Shown here: piece after piece, positions 7,532 through 17,348 of the stretch
Layout: each line of letters opens with the position of its first letter
Position numbering within the stretch: position 1 is the first letter of the stretch
Assembly: GCA_963696655.1 (NCBI GenBank)
Contig: CAVOLB010000098.1
Coordinates: 58,747 to 122,746 of the forward strand
Reading direction: 5' to 3'
Length of the DNA: 64,000 bases
DNA from: Hypericibacter sp963696655
Lineage (GTDB): Bacteria > Pseudomonadota > Alphaproteobacteria > Dongiales > Dongiaceae
Translations under genes and position numbers: made by a program
Notes under the pieces: generated by a model
Seen by the model: only the letters and a program-made list of their open reading frames with translations
Databases searched by the model: none
What the model was told of the DNA's origin: nothing

Positions 7532-8845
7532 TTGCCGCTGGAGAGCGTTGAAGGGTGGGGACGCTTTCACACAGGTCTCCACCATGTCTCGCGCCCGGCC
7601 TTCCTCAATTCCGCCCGCGCCGAGATCGAACGCGGAAACCTGCCCACCCTCGCCTATGGACAGGGGCGCAGCTATGGCGATTCCTGCCTGAATGCGAATG
7701 GGCGCCTGATCGAGACCCGCCTCCTCGACCGGATCATCGCCGCGGATTGGCGGACGGGCGTTGTTCGCCTGCAGGCGGGGTTGACCCTCGATGAGCTGCT
7801 GCGGATCTCGGTCCCCCGCCATTGGTTCCCGCCCGTCTGCCCCGGCACGAAATTCGTCAGCATCGGCGGCGCGGTCGCCAATGACGTGCATGGCAAGAAC
7901 CATGAAACCGCGGGAACGATCGGCGGCCATGTCAGGGCCATCGGACTTGCCCGTTCGAACGGCGATCTGCTGGAGCTGTCCCCGTCGCAAAACGGCGCGA
8001 TGTTCGCGGCCACGATTGGCGGCCTCGGGCTCACGGGCCTCCTCCTCTGGGTCGAGCTGCAGCTGGCGCCCATCGGCTCCGCCTGTTTCGAGACCGAGAC
8101 TTTGCCGCTGTCGGATCTGGACGGATTTTTCCGGATCGCGGAGGAAGACTCCGATTGGAGCTATTCCGCCGCCTGGATCGATGGCCTGGCGAAGGAGTCC
8201 CGTCTCGGCCGCGGCCTCTATATGCGCGGGCGGCTTGTCGATGGCGGCGGATTCGACATCCATCGCGATCCCCCGTTCGCCCTGCCGTTCGACATGCCGG
8301 CCTGGTTGCTGAATTCGCATTCCCTTCGCGCCTTCAATGCGATCTATCGCAACCGGCCCTGGGCCTTGGGCCGGAAAAGGATCCATTACGATCCCTTCCT
8401 GTTTCCACTCGATGGAATCCGCTGCTGGAACCGGCTTTACGGCAGGCGGGGTTTCTTTCAGCACCAATGCGCCATCCCGACGGCTTCGGCGCCCGGCACG
8501 ATCCGGAAGCTGCTGGCGCTCACCGCCAAGCGGAGCGAAGGCTCGTTTCTCGCCGTGCTGAAGAGGTTCGGCGCCCGGCCATCGCCGGGAATTCTTTCGT
8601 TCCCGACGCCCGGCGCCACGCTCGCCCTCGATTTTCCCAATCTCGGCGCGAGCACATCGGCCTTGTTGAAGGCACTGGCCGATATCGTGCTCGAATCCGG
8701 CGGCCGGCTCTATCCCGCCAAGGATGCGACCATGTCGCCCGAGCATTTCCAGGCCGGCTATCCGGACTGGAGAACGCTCGAGGCGCAGCGCGACCCCGCC
8801 TTCATCTCGGATTTCTGGCGCCGCGTGACGGGGATCGCGGCATGA
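7532..8845 (+). CDS. dprE1: Decaprenylphosphoryl-beta-D-ribose oxidase DprE1 homologue
   Basis: The 437-residue FAD-dependent enzyme oxidises the 2'-OH of polyprenyl-phosphoryl-ribose to the keto intermediate on the way to arabinofuranose donor. It starts at TTG 7532, preceded by AGAGAGGAAG. Recalled features of the mycobacterial enzyme are present: YGQGRSYGD, GGAVANDVHGKNHE with the FAD-linked His, SYSAAWIDG, RIHYDPFLFPLDG and LYPAKD with the catalytic Lys. The residue aligned with the benzothiazinone-reactive Cys387 is Ala (TLALDFP against NICVDFP). It overlaps dprE2 by ATGA. Confidence 0.88.
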   Translation: MPLESVEGWGRFHTGLHHVSRPAFLNSARAEIERGNLPTLAYGQGRSYGDSCLNANGRLIETRLLDRIIAADWRTGVVRLQAGLTLDELLRISVPRHWFPPVCPGTKFVSIGGAVANDVHGKNHETAGTIGGHVRAIGLARSNGDLLELSPSQNGAMFAATIGGLGLTGLLLWVELQLAPIGSACFETETLPLSDLDGFFRIAEEDSDWSYSAAWIDGLAKESRLGRGLYMRGRLVDGGGFDIHRDPPFALPFDMPAWLLNSHSLRAFNAIYRNRPWALGRKRIHYDPFLFPLDGIRCWNRLYGRRGFFQHQCAIPTASAPGTIRKLLALTAKRSEGSFLAVLKRFGARPSPGILSFPTPGATLALDFPNLGASTSALLKALADIVLESGGRLYPAKDATMSPEHFQAGYPDWRTLEAQRDPAFISDFWRRVTGIAA

Positions 8846-9591
8846 GCGGCCTGCGCCATCTGCTCGTTCTGGGCGCGACATCGGCGATCGCCCAGGCCTA
8901 TGCCCGGCGATGCGCGGGCGAGGGCGTCTGCTTCACGCTGGTCGGCCGGCGCGAGAGCAACCTGCGCGAGATCGCGTCGGACCTCGTGGCGCGCGGCGCC
9001 TCGGCGGCGGACGTCGTCGCCGCCGATCTCGCGGATATGAGCGCTGTCGAGAGCCATGCCGAAGCGATACGGTTCCGCTTCGGCGACCCGGACGAGATCC
9101 TCATCGCCTATGGAATTCTCGGCCGCATGCCGGACACCGTCTCGGATCTGTCGCAGGCGCGCCGGCTGCTCGAAACCAATTTCTCCAGCGCCGTCTTGTG
9201 GACGCTGGCGCTGCTCAAGAACCGGAAGCCCGACGCGCCGCTTTCGCTGATCGCCCTCGGCTCTGTCGCCGGCGACCGCGGCCGGGCGAAGAACCCGGTC
9301 TATGACGCCTCCAAGGGCGGGCTCGACATCTTCCTGCAGGGGCTTCAGCGGCGCTATGACGGCAGCCCGGTGCGCATCCTGATCGTCAAGCCCGGCCCGG
9401 TCGATACGCCGATGACCGCGGCGCTGGAGAAGAAGGGCCCCTTTCTTTCGTCGCCCGACCGGGTCGCCGCCGACATCCGCCGGGCGGCCCTGCGAGGTCA
9501 GCGCATCCTCTACACGCCCTGGATCTGGCGCCCGATCATGCTGATCATCCGCCATCTGCCGTGGTTCGTCTTCCGCCGGCTCCGGATCTGA
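8842..9591 (+). CDS. dprE2: Decaprenylphosphoryl-2-keto-ribose reductase DprE2 homologue
   Basis: The 249-residue short-chain dehydrogenase/reductase would reduce the DprE1 product to polyprenyl-phosphoryl-arabinose. A nucleotide-binding loop LGATSAIAQAYARR opens the protein; the catalytic set is Ser in LGSVAG with YDASKGG (YxxxK). The C-terminus WIWRPIMLIIRHLPWFVFRRL closely follows the mycobacterial DprE2 ending and probably associates with the membrane. The 4-bp start/stop overlap with dprE1 supports an obligate pair. Confidence 0.87.
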   Translation: MSGLRHLLVLGATSAIAQAYARRCAGEGVCFTLVGRRESNLREIASDLVARGASAADVVAADLADMSAVESHAEAIRFRFGDPDEILIAYGILGRMPDTVSDLSQARRLLETNFSSAVLWTLALLKNRKPDAPLSLIALGSVAGDRGRAKNPVYDASKGGLDIFLQGLQRRYDGSPVRILIVKPGPVDTPMTAALEKKGPFLSSPDRVAADIRRAALRGQRILYTPWIWRPIMLIIRHLPWFVFRRLRI

Positions 9592-9692
9592 CGGTTCATG
9601 ACCTCCCTTTTCAAGATTCCGATCTCCCGCGCCGCCGGTCTCGAAACCTTTCTCCATCCCGTGCGTTCCGGGCGCCTGCCGGAGCTCCGACC

Positions 9693-10973
9693 TTGAGCCG
9701 CATCATCGTCGTCGGCGCCGGGGTCATGGGCCTTGCCGCGGCCTACCACGCCGCGAAATGCGGCCACGAGGTGACGGTTCTCGAGGGCGCGCCGGAGGCG
9801 GGCGGCATGGCTGCCCATTTCGATCTCGGCGGGCTTTCCATCGAGCGCTTCTATCATTTCGTGTGCAGGGCGGATCGGCCCCTGTTCGCTCTGCTGTCCG
9901 AGCTCGGGCTCGCCGACACTGTGCGATGGGCGCCGACCTCGATGGGTTATTACTTCGGCGGCGCGCTGCATCCGTGGGGCGATCCGGTTTCGCTGCTTCG
10001 CTTCGATGGGCTCGGGCCCGTCGAGAAGATTCGTTACGGGCTGATGATGGCCTTGTCGGCGTGGCGCAAGGAGGCGGGCCGTCTCGAGACTGTTTCCGCA
10101 AGGGAATGGATCACCGCCTGGTGCGGGCGCCGCGTCTATGAGCGGATGTGGGCGCCGCTCTTCAGGCTCAAATTCCACGAATATGCGGACGACATCTCGG
10201 CGGCCTGGGTCTGGAGCCGGATCAAGCGCATCGGCACCTCGCGTCGTTCGATGTTCCAGGAAGAGCTGGGTTACATCGAGGGCGGATCGCAGACTCTGAT
10301 CACGGCCCTGGTGGACGCGATCGCCAAGTGCGGCGGGAAGATCCAGCTTTCCGTGCCGGCGACGCGCATCGACGTCGGCGACGGCAGGGTTAAGGGCGTC
10401 GAAGCCGGCGGCGCCTATCTTGCCGCCGACGCCGTGATATCGACCGTTCCGACTCCCTTCGTGAACGGTCTGATCCCCGGCCTGCCGGCCGAAGCACGGG
10501 CGCGCTACGAAGCGATCGGGAATATCGGCGTGGTTTGCACGGTGTTCCGCCTGAGAACCTCCGTCACGCCGTATTTCTGGGTCAACATCGCCGACCCGCG
10601 CTTCGAGATCCCCGGCATCATCGAGGCCTCGCACCTGCGAAAGGTCCAGGATACGGTCGTCTATGTTCCCTATTACATGCCACAGACCCATCCGAAGTTC
10701 CGGCGGCCGGACGATTTTTTCCGGGCCGAGGCGTTCGGATATCTGAAGCTGCTCAATCCGTCATTGCGCGACGACGACCTCGTCGCTTGTCATATCGGAC
10801 GCCTCCGATACGCGCAGCCCATATGCCCGCCGGGATTTGCCGCGATGCTGCCGCCCGTCCAGACCTCTGTCGCGGGCTTGCAGGTCGCCGACACCTGCTT
10901 CTATTACCCGGAAGATCGCGGAATCTCGGAGAGCGTGCGTCTCGGCAGGATGATGGCGCAACGGGTGGCCTGA
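9693..10973 (+). CDS. NAD(P)/FAD-dependent oxidoreductase, amine-oxidase/UDP-galactopyranose-mutase-like
   Basis: The 426-residue protein begins with a Rossmann FAD motif (IIVVGAGVMGLAAAYHAAKCG, ending in Glu of VLEGAPEAGG) and keeps the ERFYHF motif of the protoporphyrinogen-oxidase-like family found in cell-surface glycan loci. TTG at 9693 is preferred, with GGAG eight bases upstream; the open frame extends back over the dprE2 end without a coding signal. The substrate is unknown. It stands third in the dprE1-dprE2 operon, so it probably acts on the lipid-linked sugar or the glycan made from it (inference). Confidence 0.75.
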   Translation: MSRIIVVGAGVMGLAAAYHAAKCGHEVTVLEGAPEAGGMAAHFDLGGLSIERFYHFVCRADRPLFALLSELGLADTVRWAPTSMGYYFGGALHPWGDPVSLLRFDGLGPVEKIRYGLMMALSAWRKEAGRLETVSAREWITAWCGRRVYERMWAPLFRLKFHEYADDISAAWVWSRIKRIGTSRRSMFQEELGYIEGGSQTLITALVDAIAKCGGKIQLSVPATRIDVGDGRVKGVEAGGAYLAADAVISTVPTPFVNGLIPGLPAEARARYEAIGNIGVVCTVFRLRTSVTPYFWVNIADPRFEIPGIIEASHLRKVQDTVVYVPYYMPQTHPKFRRPDDFFRAEAFGYLKLLNPSLRDDDLVACHIGRLRYAQPICPPGFAAMLPPVQTSVAGLQVADTCFYYPEDRGISESVRLGRMMAQRVA

Positions 10974-10999
10974 AGCCGCGCCGCGAACCCCCGCGGCGC

Positions 11000-12859
11000 C
11001 TATCCGCCCGGGCGCGGCTCAAGGGCCTCGATGCTGATCTCGTAATTCTGCCTCCAGAACAGGTCGGACCCTCTGCCCGTTATCCGAAAGCTCTTCACTT
11101 GCTTGCCGGCCAGGGACGCCCGATCCTGATACAGGGCGGCGAATTCCTCGATGGTTTCGACGACCGGAGAGATCACGAAGCCGGTTTCCGTCATTCCCGG
11201 AACCAGTCGATATCGCTGTGTTTCGCCGTTCGCCAGCTCGGCGACGATCCAGAGGGATGGGTTCCTGAACAGCGCCGACGCAAGATTGCCGAGCAGGGTC
11301 TTGTGGAACCGTATTTTCATGAAAAGCGGGGTCCGGGAATCGGGCAGGCCGACTTCCTCGTTGAAGCGATGGACTCCTTCCTCGACCGGCCGCATCGCCG
11401 GCACCGAGACATCGCTCCTTCGCCGCAGATAGAGACAACCGCCGGCCGACCGGTCCAGGCGGTAGTCGTCGAGCAGCACCGGCCAGCTCGATCCGTCCTC
11501 GAGCGAGGGGAAGCGGGTGTCGATGGTCTCGATCCGGAAGATCACATTGTCGGGGCCCCGTTCGAGAAGATAGTCCCGATCCGCATCGGCGAGCGCCGGC
11601 GTATAGGCGGCGTGTGATTGCAGATTGGGTCGCGGCGCCCATTGGTTTCCGGACGCGATCAGCGCCGTCTGACCGTAGGAATAGATATCGACCGTGCCCT
11701 CCAGCGGTAGAATCCTCGTCTCCGAACGGATCTCTTCCAGGCGGGCGACATAATCCGTTTCCAGATTCGCTCCGGATATTTCCCGCTCGATTGCCTTTGC
11801 CGCCGCGATGTAGGGGTCGGTAATCCGGGACACCGACGGCTCGATATAGTGAAAGTCGATGAAACCCGCACCCGCGAGGGACGCCAACACGATCGCAGCA
11901 ACCGCCCGGTTGGCCGGGATGGCGAATTTCAGCAAGGCGGCCGCGACCACAAGGCCGGCGGCCGCGGCCGTCGCATGCGTGTCATGCCTCACGAAGCCGG
12001 CCTTGAACGAGACGAAGAGAAAGACGCCGCAGGAGAAGAGCAGGAGAAGACGGGACGGCAGGGACCCGCGGACCGACAGCATGATCGCGAGCGTTATCGA
12101 CAGCGCCGCCAGCAGATAGACGACGATCTCGCTGACCGGCCCGCGGTTGGACATCGCGTCGCTATATCCGAATATGACGGAAGACCCGCTTGCGAAATAG
12201 TCGGGCAGGCCTTGAAGCGGCTGGCCGGCCAGGAGCCAGCTTGCGACGAGCGTGGCCAGCGGCACGGCCACGCTGCAGGCCGCCAGCCCGCGTCGACCGT
12301 TCAGCCAGAGGAATGCGAACTGGGCGGGAATCAGCGTGGCCGTGAAGAGAAGCAGGTTGAGCTTTGTCAGCGGCAGCAGTCCGAGCGGCGCAAACAGGAT
12401 CGCCAGGAAGAGCGATTTTTGCCAGCCTTCTCCCCGAGGAGCCTCGGCGCAGTGACTCACGAGAACGATCGACAAGATCAGACCATAGGCGCCGAGCAAT
12501 TCGACCCTGGCGCCCGGGGCGGCCAGGATCGCCAGCAGCAAGGCGCAGCTCCACAAGGCACCCGTCCCGCGGGATATCGCCTGGATGGCGGCGAAAAGAA
12601 AAGCGGCGAAAAAGAACGCGACGGCGACGGCCCTGAGATATGTCGCGGGATGATACTGACCCGTGATGAGCGCCGCATAGGGACCGCAGGTAAAGATGAC
12701 GTCGCGGCCGAACACGAGCCCGTCCTCGACGGCCTGATTGAGGCTGATCTGCCATGACGGATCGAGCGCGGCCACCGGCATCGACGGCTGAAACGGGACA
12801 AGCAGCACGACGAATACGCTGGCGGCAAACAGGGAGGTCAGAATCCGGGCCCGTCGCAT
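11000..12859 (-). CDS. Polytopic membrane protein, candidate GT-C arabinofuranosyltransferase
   Basis: The 619-residue protein has an N-terminal membrane helix, a periplasmic loop with ALDPSWQISLNQAVEDG (Asp33, as expected for the catalytic loop of GT-C enzymes), GRDVIFTCGPYAAL, about ten further hydrophobic segments to residue 335, and a soluble C-terminal domain of about 280 residues. GT-C enzymes use polyprenyl-phosphate sugars at the outer face of the membrane, which fits the lipid-arabinose pathway flanking it on both sides. No family name can be given with certainty; a dedicated transferase is the best inference, by analogy to Pseudomonas TfpW. Confidence 0.65.
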   Translation of the reverse strand: MRRARILTSLFAASVFVVLLVPFQPSMPVAALDPSWQISLNQAVEDGLVFGRDVIFTCGPYAALITGQYHPATYLRAVAVAFFFAAFLFAAIQAISRGTGALWSCALLLAILAAPGARVELLGAYGLILSIVLVSHCAEAPRGEGWQKSLFLAILFAPLGLLPLTKLNLLLFTATLIPAQFAFLWLNGRRGLAACSVAVPLATLVASWLLAGQPLQGLPDYFASGSSVIFGYSDAMSNRGPVSEIVVYLLAALSITLAIMLSVRGSLPSRLLLLFSCGVFLFVSFKAGFVRHDTHATAAAAGLVVAAALLKFAIPANRAVAAIVLASLAGAGFIDFHYIEPSVSRITDPYIAAAKAIEREISGANLETDYVARLEEIRSETRILPLEGTVDIYSYGQTALIASGNQWAPRPNLQSHAAYTPALADADRDYLLERGPDNVIFRIETIDTRFPSLEDGSSWPVLLDDYRLDRSAGGCLYLRRRSDVSVPAMRPVEEGVHRFNEEVGLPDSRTPLFMKIRFHKTLLGNLASALFRNPSLWIVAELANGETQRYRLVPGMTETGFVISPVVETIEEFAALYQDRASLAGKQVKSFRITGRGSDLFWRQNYEISIEALEPRPGG

Positions 12860-12959
12860 GGTGCTCCTGGGTTCGCTTGCTAAGGCAGCCGCTCCGCCGG
12901 GCGGTGGCGAGCCCGGCCCCTGGCGAAGCGCCGCGTCTCTCCGAAGGAAAAGGAAGGTG

Positions 12960-13838
12960 TCACAAGGCGAGGCAGAATGCCCCCGCGGTGGCGAGGCCCA
13001 GCCCCAGGCTCGTGAGGTCGGTCAGCGCGAAGATCACGGGGTCGGTGCGGAACTCGCCGCGTTGCGCGAGCAGCCATATCCGCATGAGCCAGGCGGTCAG
13101 CGCGAGCGGAACGATATAGAGCCAGGTGCGATCGCTGTAGTAGCCGGACGGCATCGCGTCGTTGGCGAGATAGAGCAGCATGATGACGATCGACGCCATG
13201 CCGCTGCTGATGCCGAAAGCCAGCGTCAGGGGCCAGTCCTCGCGATGGTAGCCGCGGTTGGAGATGTTCCTTTCCCGGTCGGCCGCGCCGATGAGCTCGG
13301 CATGGCGCTTCGCGAAAGCGGACGACAGGAAGAAACAGAGGGAGAAGGATTGCAGCCAGGGCGATGGCTCCAGGCTGATGACCAGGGTGCCCATCAGGAT
13401 GCGGAGCGAGAACAGGATGGCGATGGCGAGGACATCGATCAGCGGCAACCGCCGCAGCAGGGTCGAGTATAAGAGCGTCAAGGCCAGATAGGCGATCAGG
13501 CCGAGCAGGAACGGCACGGAGAGATAGCAAGCCGCCACGAGCGAAATCAGGCCCATGATGCCGGCGACGGCGTAGCCGGTGGCGACGGAGATCTGCCCGC
13601 TCGCGAGCGGCCGCCGCTGCTTGGTCGGGTGCCTGCGGTCCGCCTCGCGGTCGAGAATGTCGTTGACGACATAGTTGGCCGAGGCAGCCAGGCACAGGAT
13701 CACGAAGGCGGCGACGGCCGTGGCAATCTTGGCGGTATCGCCATAGGCATGTCCGACGACCAGGGGAATGAAGATCAGAAGGTTCTTCGACCACTGGTGC
13801 CAGCGAAGAGCCCGAGCCCAGGTTCTTATCCACTGCAT
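12960..13838 (-). CDS. ubiA: UbiA-family decaprenyl-phosphate phosphoribosyltransferase (DPPR synthase-like)
   Basis: The 292-residue membrane protein would attach phosphoribose from PRPP to polyprenyl phosphate, the first committed step to lipid-linked arabinose. The UbiA Asp motif VNDILDREADRRHPTKQRRP has the HPTK-x-RP form of DPPR synthase (mycobacterial Rv3806c) rather than of quinone enzymes, and AFAKRHAELIGA matches its second conserved region. About nine membrane helices are visible. It lies 100 bp downstream of no other minus gene start and probably heads the minus-strand pair with the GT-C gene. Confidence 0.85.
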   Translation of the reverse strand: MQWIRTWARALRWHQWSKNLLIFIPLVVGHAYGDTAKIATAVAAFVILCLAASANYVVNDILDREADRRHPTKQRRPLASGQISVATGYAVAGIMGLISLVAACYLSVPFLLGLIAYLALTLLYSTLLRRLPLIDVLAIAILFSLRILMGTLVISLEPSPWLQSFSLCFFLSSAFAKRHAELIGAADRERNISNRGYHREDWPLTLAFGISSGMASIVIMLLYLANDAMPSGYYSDRTWLYIVPLALTAWLMRIWLLAQRGEFRTDPVIFALTDLTSLGLGLATAGAFCLAL

Positions 13839-14113
13839 TCTAAGAGGCCCCGGAATCCAAATGCCATCGCTGGCGGCGGCTGGCGTCGGACGCCCGCCCG
13901 GTCGTCAAGAATGTCCCCATCGGCGGGATCGCTTCCCCGCGGCACAATTTGCAGGATAATTGTCGCGCCGAACAGGCCATTCGGAACGGGACGCCGGCCG
14001 CGGCGATCTCGGCCAGCGGCTCCCCCCGGGTAACAGGGGAAGACGCGGCAACTGGCGCGACGCGGGCACGCCGGCTTATAGTCGCAGGCCCCAAGACAGA
14101 GGTATTGCCGGTC
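13839..14113. promoter_or_regulatory. Divergent control region between ubiA-like gene and gshB
   Basis: These 275 bp separate the start of the UbiA-like gene from gshB. I see GC-rich short inverted repeats (GCCGGCCGCGGC near 13992) but no recognisable operator or riboswitch. The region must hold both promoters. Confidence 0.35.
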
Positions 14114-15079
14114 ATGAGCCTTGCCGTCGCCATCCAGATGGATCCGGTCGAGAGCATCAATATCGATGCCGACAGCACATTCGTCCTCGGCCTCGAAGCG
14201 CAAAAACGGGGTCATGCGCTGTTTCATTACGGGCCGCGTCAATTGTTCCTGCGCGACGGGCGCGTCTATGCCCGCGCCCGGCCGATGCAGCTCCGGCGCG
14301 AGCGCGGCAATCACTACACGATGGGCACCGAGCAGACGCTGGATCTGGCGACGCTCGACATCGTGCTGATGCGCCAGGATCCGCCCTTCGACATGGCCTA
14401 TATCACCGCCACGCATCTCCTGGAGCATATCCATCCGGCGACGCTGGTGGTGAACGATCCGGTCCATGTGCGCAACGCGCCCGAGAAGCTCTTCGTCACG
14501 CATTTTCCGGGCCTGATGCCGCCGACCCTGATCACCTCCGATCGCGCCGAGGTCCTCGACTTCCGCAAGGAGCATGGCGACATCATCATCAAGCCGCTGT
14601 TCGGCAACGGCGGTTCGGGCGTGTTCCATCTGGTCCCGGCCGACGAGAATCTGAACGCGCTGCTGGAGCTCTTCACCCAGCTCTATCGCGAGCCGGTGAT
14701 CGTGCAGCGCTATCTTCCCGAAGTGCGCGAAGGCGACAAGCGCATCATCTTGGTCGACGGCGAGCCGATGGGGGCCGTGATGCGCGTGCCGGCGGCGGGC
14801 GAGGCGCGCTCCAATCTCCATGTCGGCGGCAAGGCGATGAAGACCAAGATGACCCACCGCGAGCGCGAGATCTGCGAGGCGATCGGGCCGGCGCTCAAAT
14901 CGCGCGGGCTGGTGTTCGTCGGCATCGACGTGATCGGCCATCATCTGACCGAGATCAACGTCACCTCGCCGACCGGGATCCAGGAGATCAACCGCTTCGA
15001 CGGCGTGCAGATCGAAGCCAAGATCTGGGACGCGATCGAGCAGCGCTATGCCGAAGGCGGCAAGCGCCGGCCGACCTGA
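14114..15079 (+). CDS. gshB: Glutathione synthase GshB
   Basis: The 321-residue enzyme joins gamma-glutamylcysteine and glycine with ATP. The N-terminal prokaryotic GSH-synthase domain (VAIQMDPVESINIDADSTF) is followed by the ATP-grasp core with IIIKPLFGNGGSGVFH, RVPAAGEARSNLHVGG and the metal-binding ITEIN-like HHLTEINVTSPTGIQE end. The ATG at 14114 gives the normal family length; the frame is open further upstream without coding signal. The usual alphaproteobacterial neighbours yraN and comM lie about 8.5 kb to the left and 10 kb to the right. Confidence 0.96.
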   Translation: MSLAVAIQMDPVESINIDADSTFVLGLEAQKRGHALFHYGPRQLFLRDGRVYARARPMQLRRERGNHYTMGTEQTLDLATLDIVLMRQDPPFDMAYITATHLLEHIHPATLVVNDPVHVRNAPEKLFVTHFPGLMPPTLITSDRAEVLDFRKEHGDIIIKPLFGNGGSGVFHLVPADENLNALLELFTQLYREPVIVQRYLPEVREGDKRIILVDGEPMGAVMRVPAAGEARSNLHVGGKAMKTKMTHREREICEAIGPALKSRGLVFVGIDVIGHHLTEINVTSPTGIQEINRFDGVQIEAKIWDAIEQRYAEGGKRRPT

Positions 15080-15109
15080 GGCCCCGTCGCCCTCCCGAGA
15101 CCCCCCTCG

Positions 15110-16021
15110 TCAGCCCGAGGCCGGCGCGGCGCGGCGTTGGCGCCCGACCATCGCCTCGCGATGGACGATATAGATGCCGCTGGCGACCACGATCGCGGCC
15201 CCCGTCACCAGCCAGACATCCGGCAGGTCGCCCCAGACCAGATAGCCCAAGGTCATGGCGAAGACCAACCCCAGATAATCGAAGGGGGCGATGATCGCGA
15301 CCGCCGTCCGGCGGAAGGCCGCGGTCATGGTGAATTGCGCGACCCCGCCGATGAGGCCGATCCCCACCAGGAGCGGCATCTCCGGCCAGGTCGGCATGAC
15401 CGCGTCGAAGGGCAGCGTGGCGGCGCCGACGATCGTGGCGAAGAGCGTGAAATAGAACACGATGGCGGTGCTGCTCTCGCTGCGGCTGAGGCGGCGGACC
15501 TGGGTCATGGCCAGCGCGTAGCAGAGGGCGGCCGTGATCGCGACCAGCGCCGCGGGCTGAAACACGCCGCTGCCGGGGCGCATCATCACCAGCACGCCGA
15601 CGAACCCCACGATGACCGCGCTCCAGCGGCGCGGGCCGACCTTCTCGCCCAGGAGCGGGACCGAGAGGGCCGTCATGAAGAGCGGGCCCGACGAGGCGAG
15701 CGAAACCGCCTCGCCCAGCGGCAGCAGGGCATAGCTCAGGAAAAAGCAGGCCATCGACAGGATGCCGACACCGCCGCGAACCAGATGAGAAAGGATATTG
15801 CGGGTGCGGATGGCGGCCCATCCGCCGGACCGCGCAACCACGATCAGGACCGGCAGGAAGGCGAAGAAGTTCCGCACGAACACGATCTCGCCGATCGGAA
15901 AGCGCTCGGAGGCCAGCTTTACCAGCATGTCCATGGTGGTGAAGAGCAGCACCGAGAGCACCATCAGCCCGATCCCGCTCAAGGCCGAAGGGCGGGCGGC
16001 GGCCGTGGCGGGCAGGGACAT
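15110..16021 (-). CDS. EamA/DMT-family exporter
   Basis: The 303-residue protein has ten predicted membrane helices in two EamA halves (SGIGLMVLSVLLFTTMDML..., then AALVAITAALCYALAMTQV...). The family exports amino acids, nucleotides or drugs; the substrate cannot be read from sequence. It converges with gshB and is divergent from the polyamine operon, with which it shares a 224-bp control region. Confidence 0.85.
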   Translation of the reverse strand: MSLPATAAARPSALSGIGLMVLSVLLFTTMDMLVKLASERFPIGEIVFVRNFFAFLPVLIVVARSGGWAAIRTRNILSHLVRGGVGILSMACFFLSYALLPLGEAVSLASSGPLFMTALSVPLLGEKVGPRRWSAVIVGFVGVLVMMRPGSGVFQPAALVAITAALCYALAMTQVRRLSRSESSTAIVFYFTLFATIVGAATLPFDAVMPTWPEMPLLVGIGLIGGVAQFTMTAAFRRTAVAIIAPFDYLGLVFAMTLGYLVWGDLPDVWLVTGAAIVVASGIYIVHREAMVGRQRRAAPASG

Positions 16022-16109
16022 CGGTGGCTTTCCGGGAGGGAGGCGGGCGGGGACGGCCGCACTCTAACCTGACCGCAGGAACAAGGGACCGCTGATTTGG
16101 AACCGGTCT

Positions 16110-16132
16110 CATATTGGGCTTAATCCAATATG
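16110..16132. promoter_or_regulatory. Perfect 8-bp inverted repeat, candidate operator of the polyamine operon
   Basis: CATATTGG-GCTTAAT-CCAATATG has 8-bp arms with a 7-bp spacer, 114 bp upstream of the potA-like start and 89 bp upstream of the divergent DMT gene. It is the most AT-rich part of the gap and resembles operators of one-component repressors. No regulator gene is adjacent. Confidence 0.5.
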
Positions 16133-16245
16133 CCGATGCCCTTGTTTTAGCGGCGTTCGTTTGGTTTCCCCCTTGGCGCGGCCGGGGTTTTTGCCTAGCT
16201 TCGCGATCAGCGATTTTCCGCCGAAGTCAGGCCAAAGGGGGTGCC

Positions 16246-17334
<1,089 letters not shown>

Positions 17335-17348
17335 GGCGTCAGGCGCTC

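Noticed and set aside
13992..14113. Possible cobalamin-type riboswitch before gshB (GGGTAACAGGGGAA..., GCAACTGGCGCGACGCGGG)
   Set aside because: Only short resemblance; the conserved box order and pairing are absent, and gshB is not a usual target.
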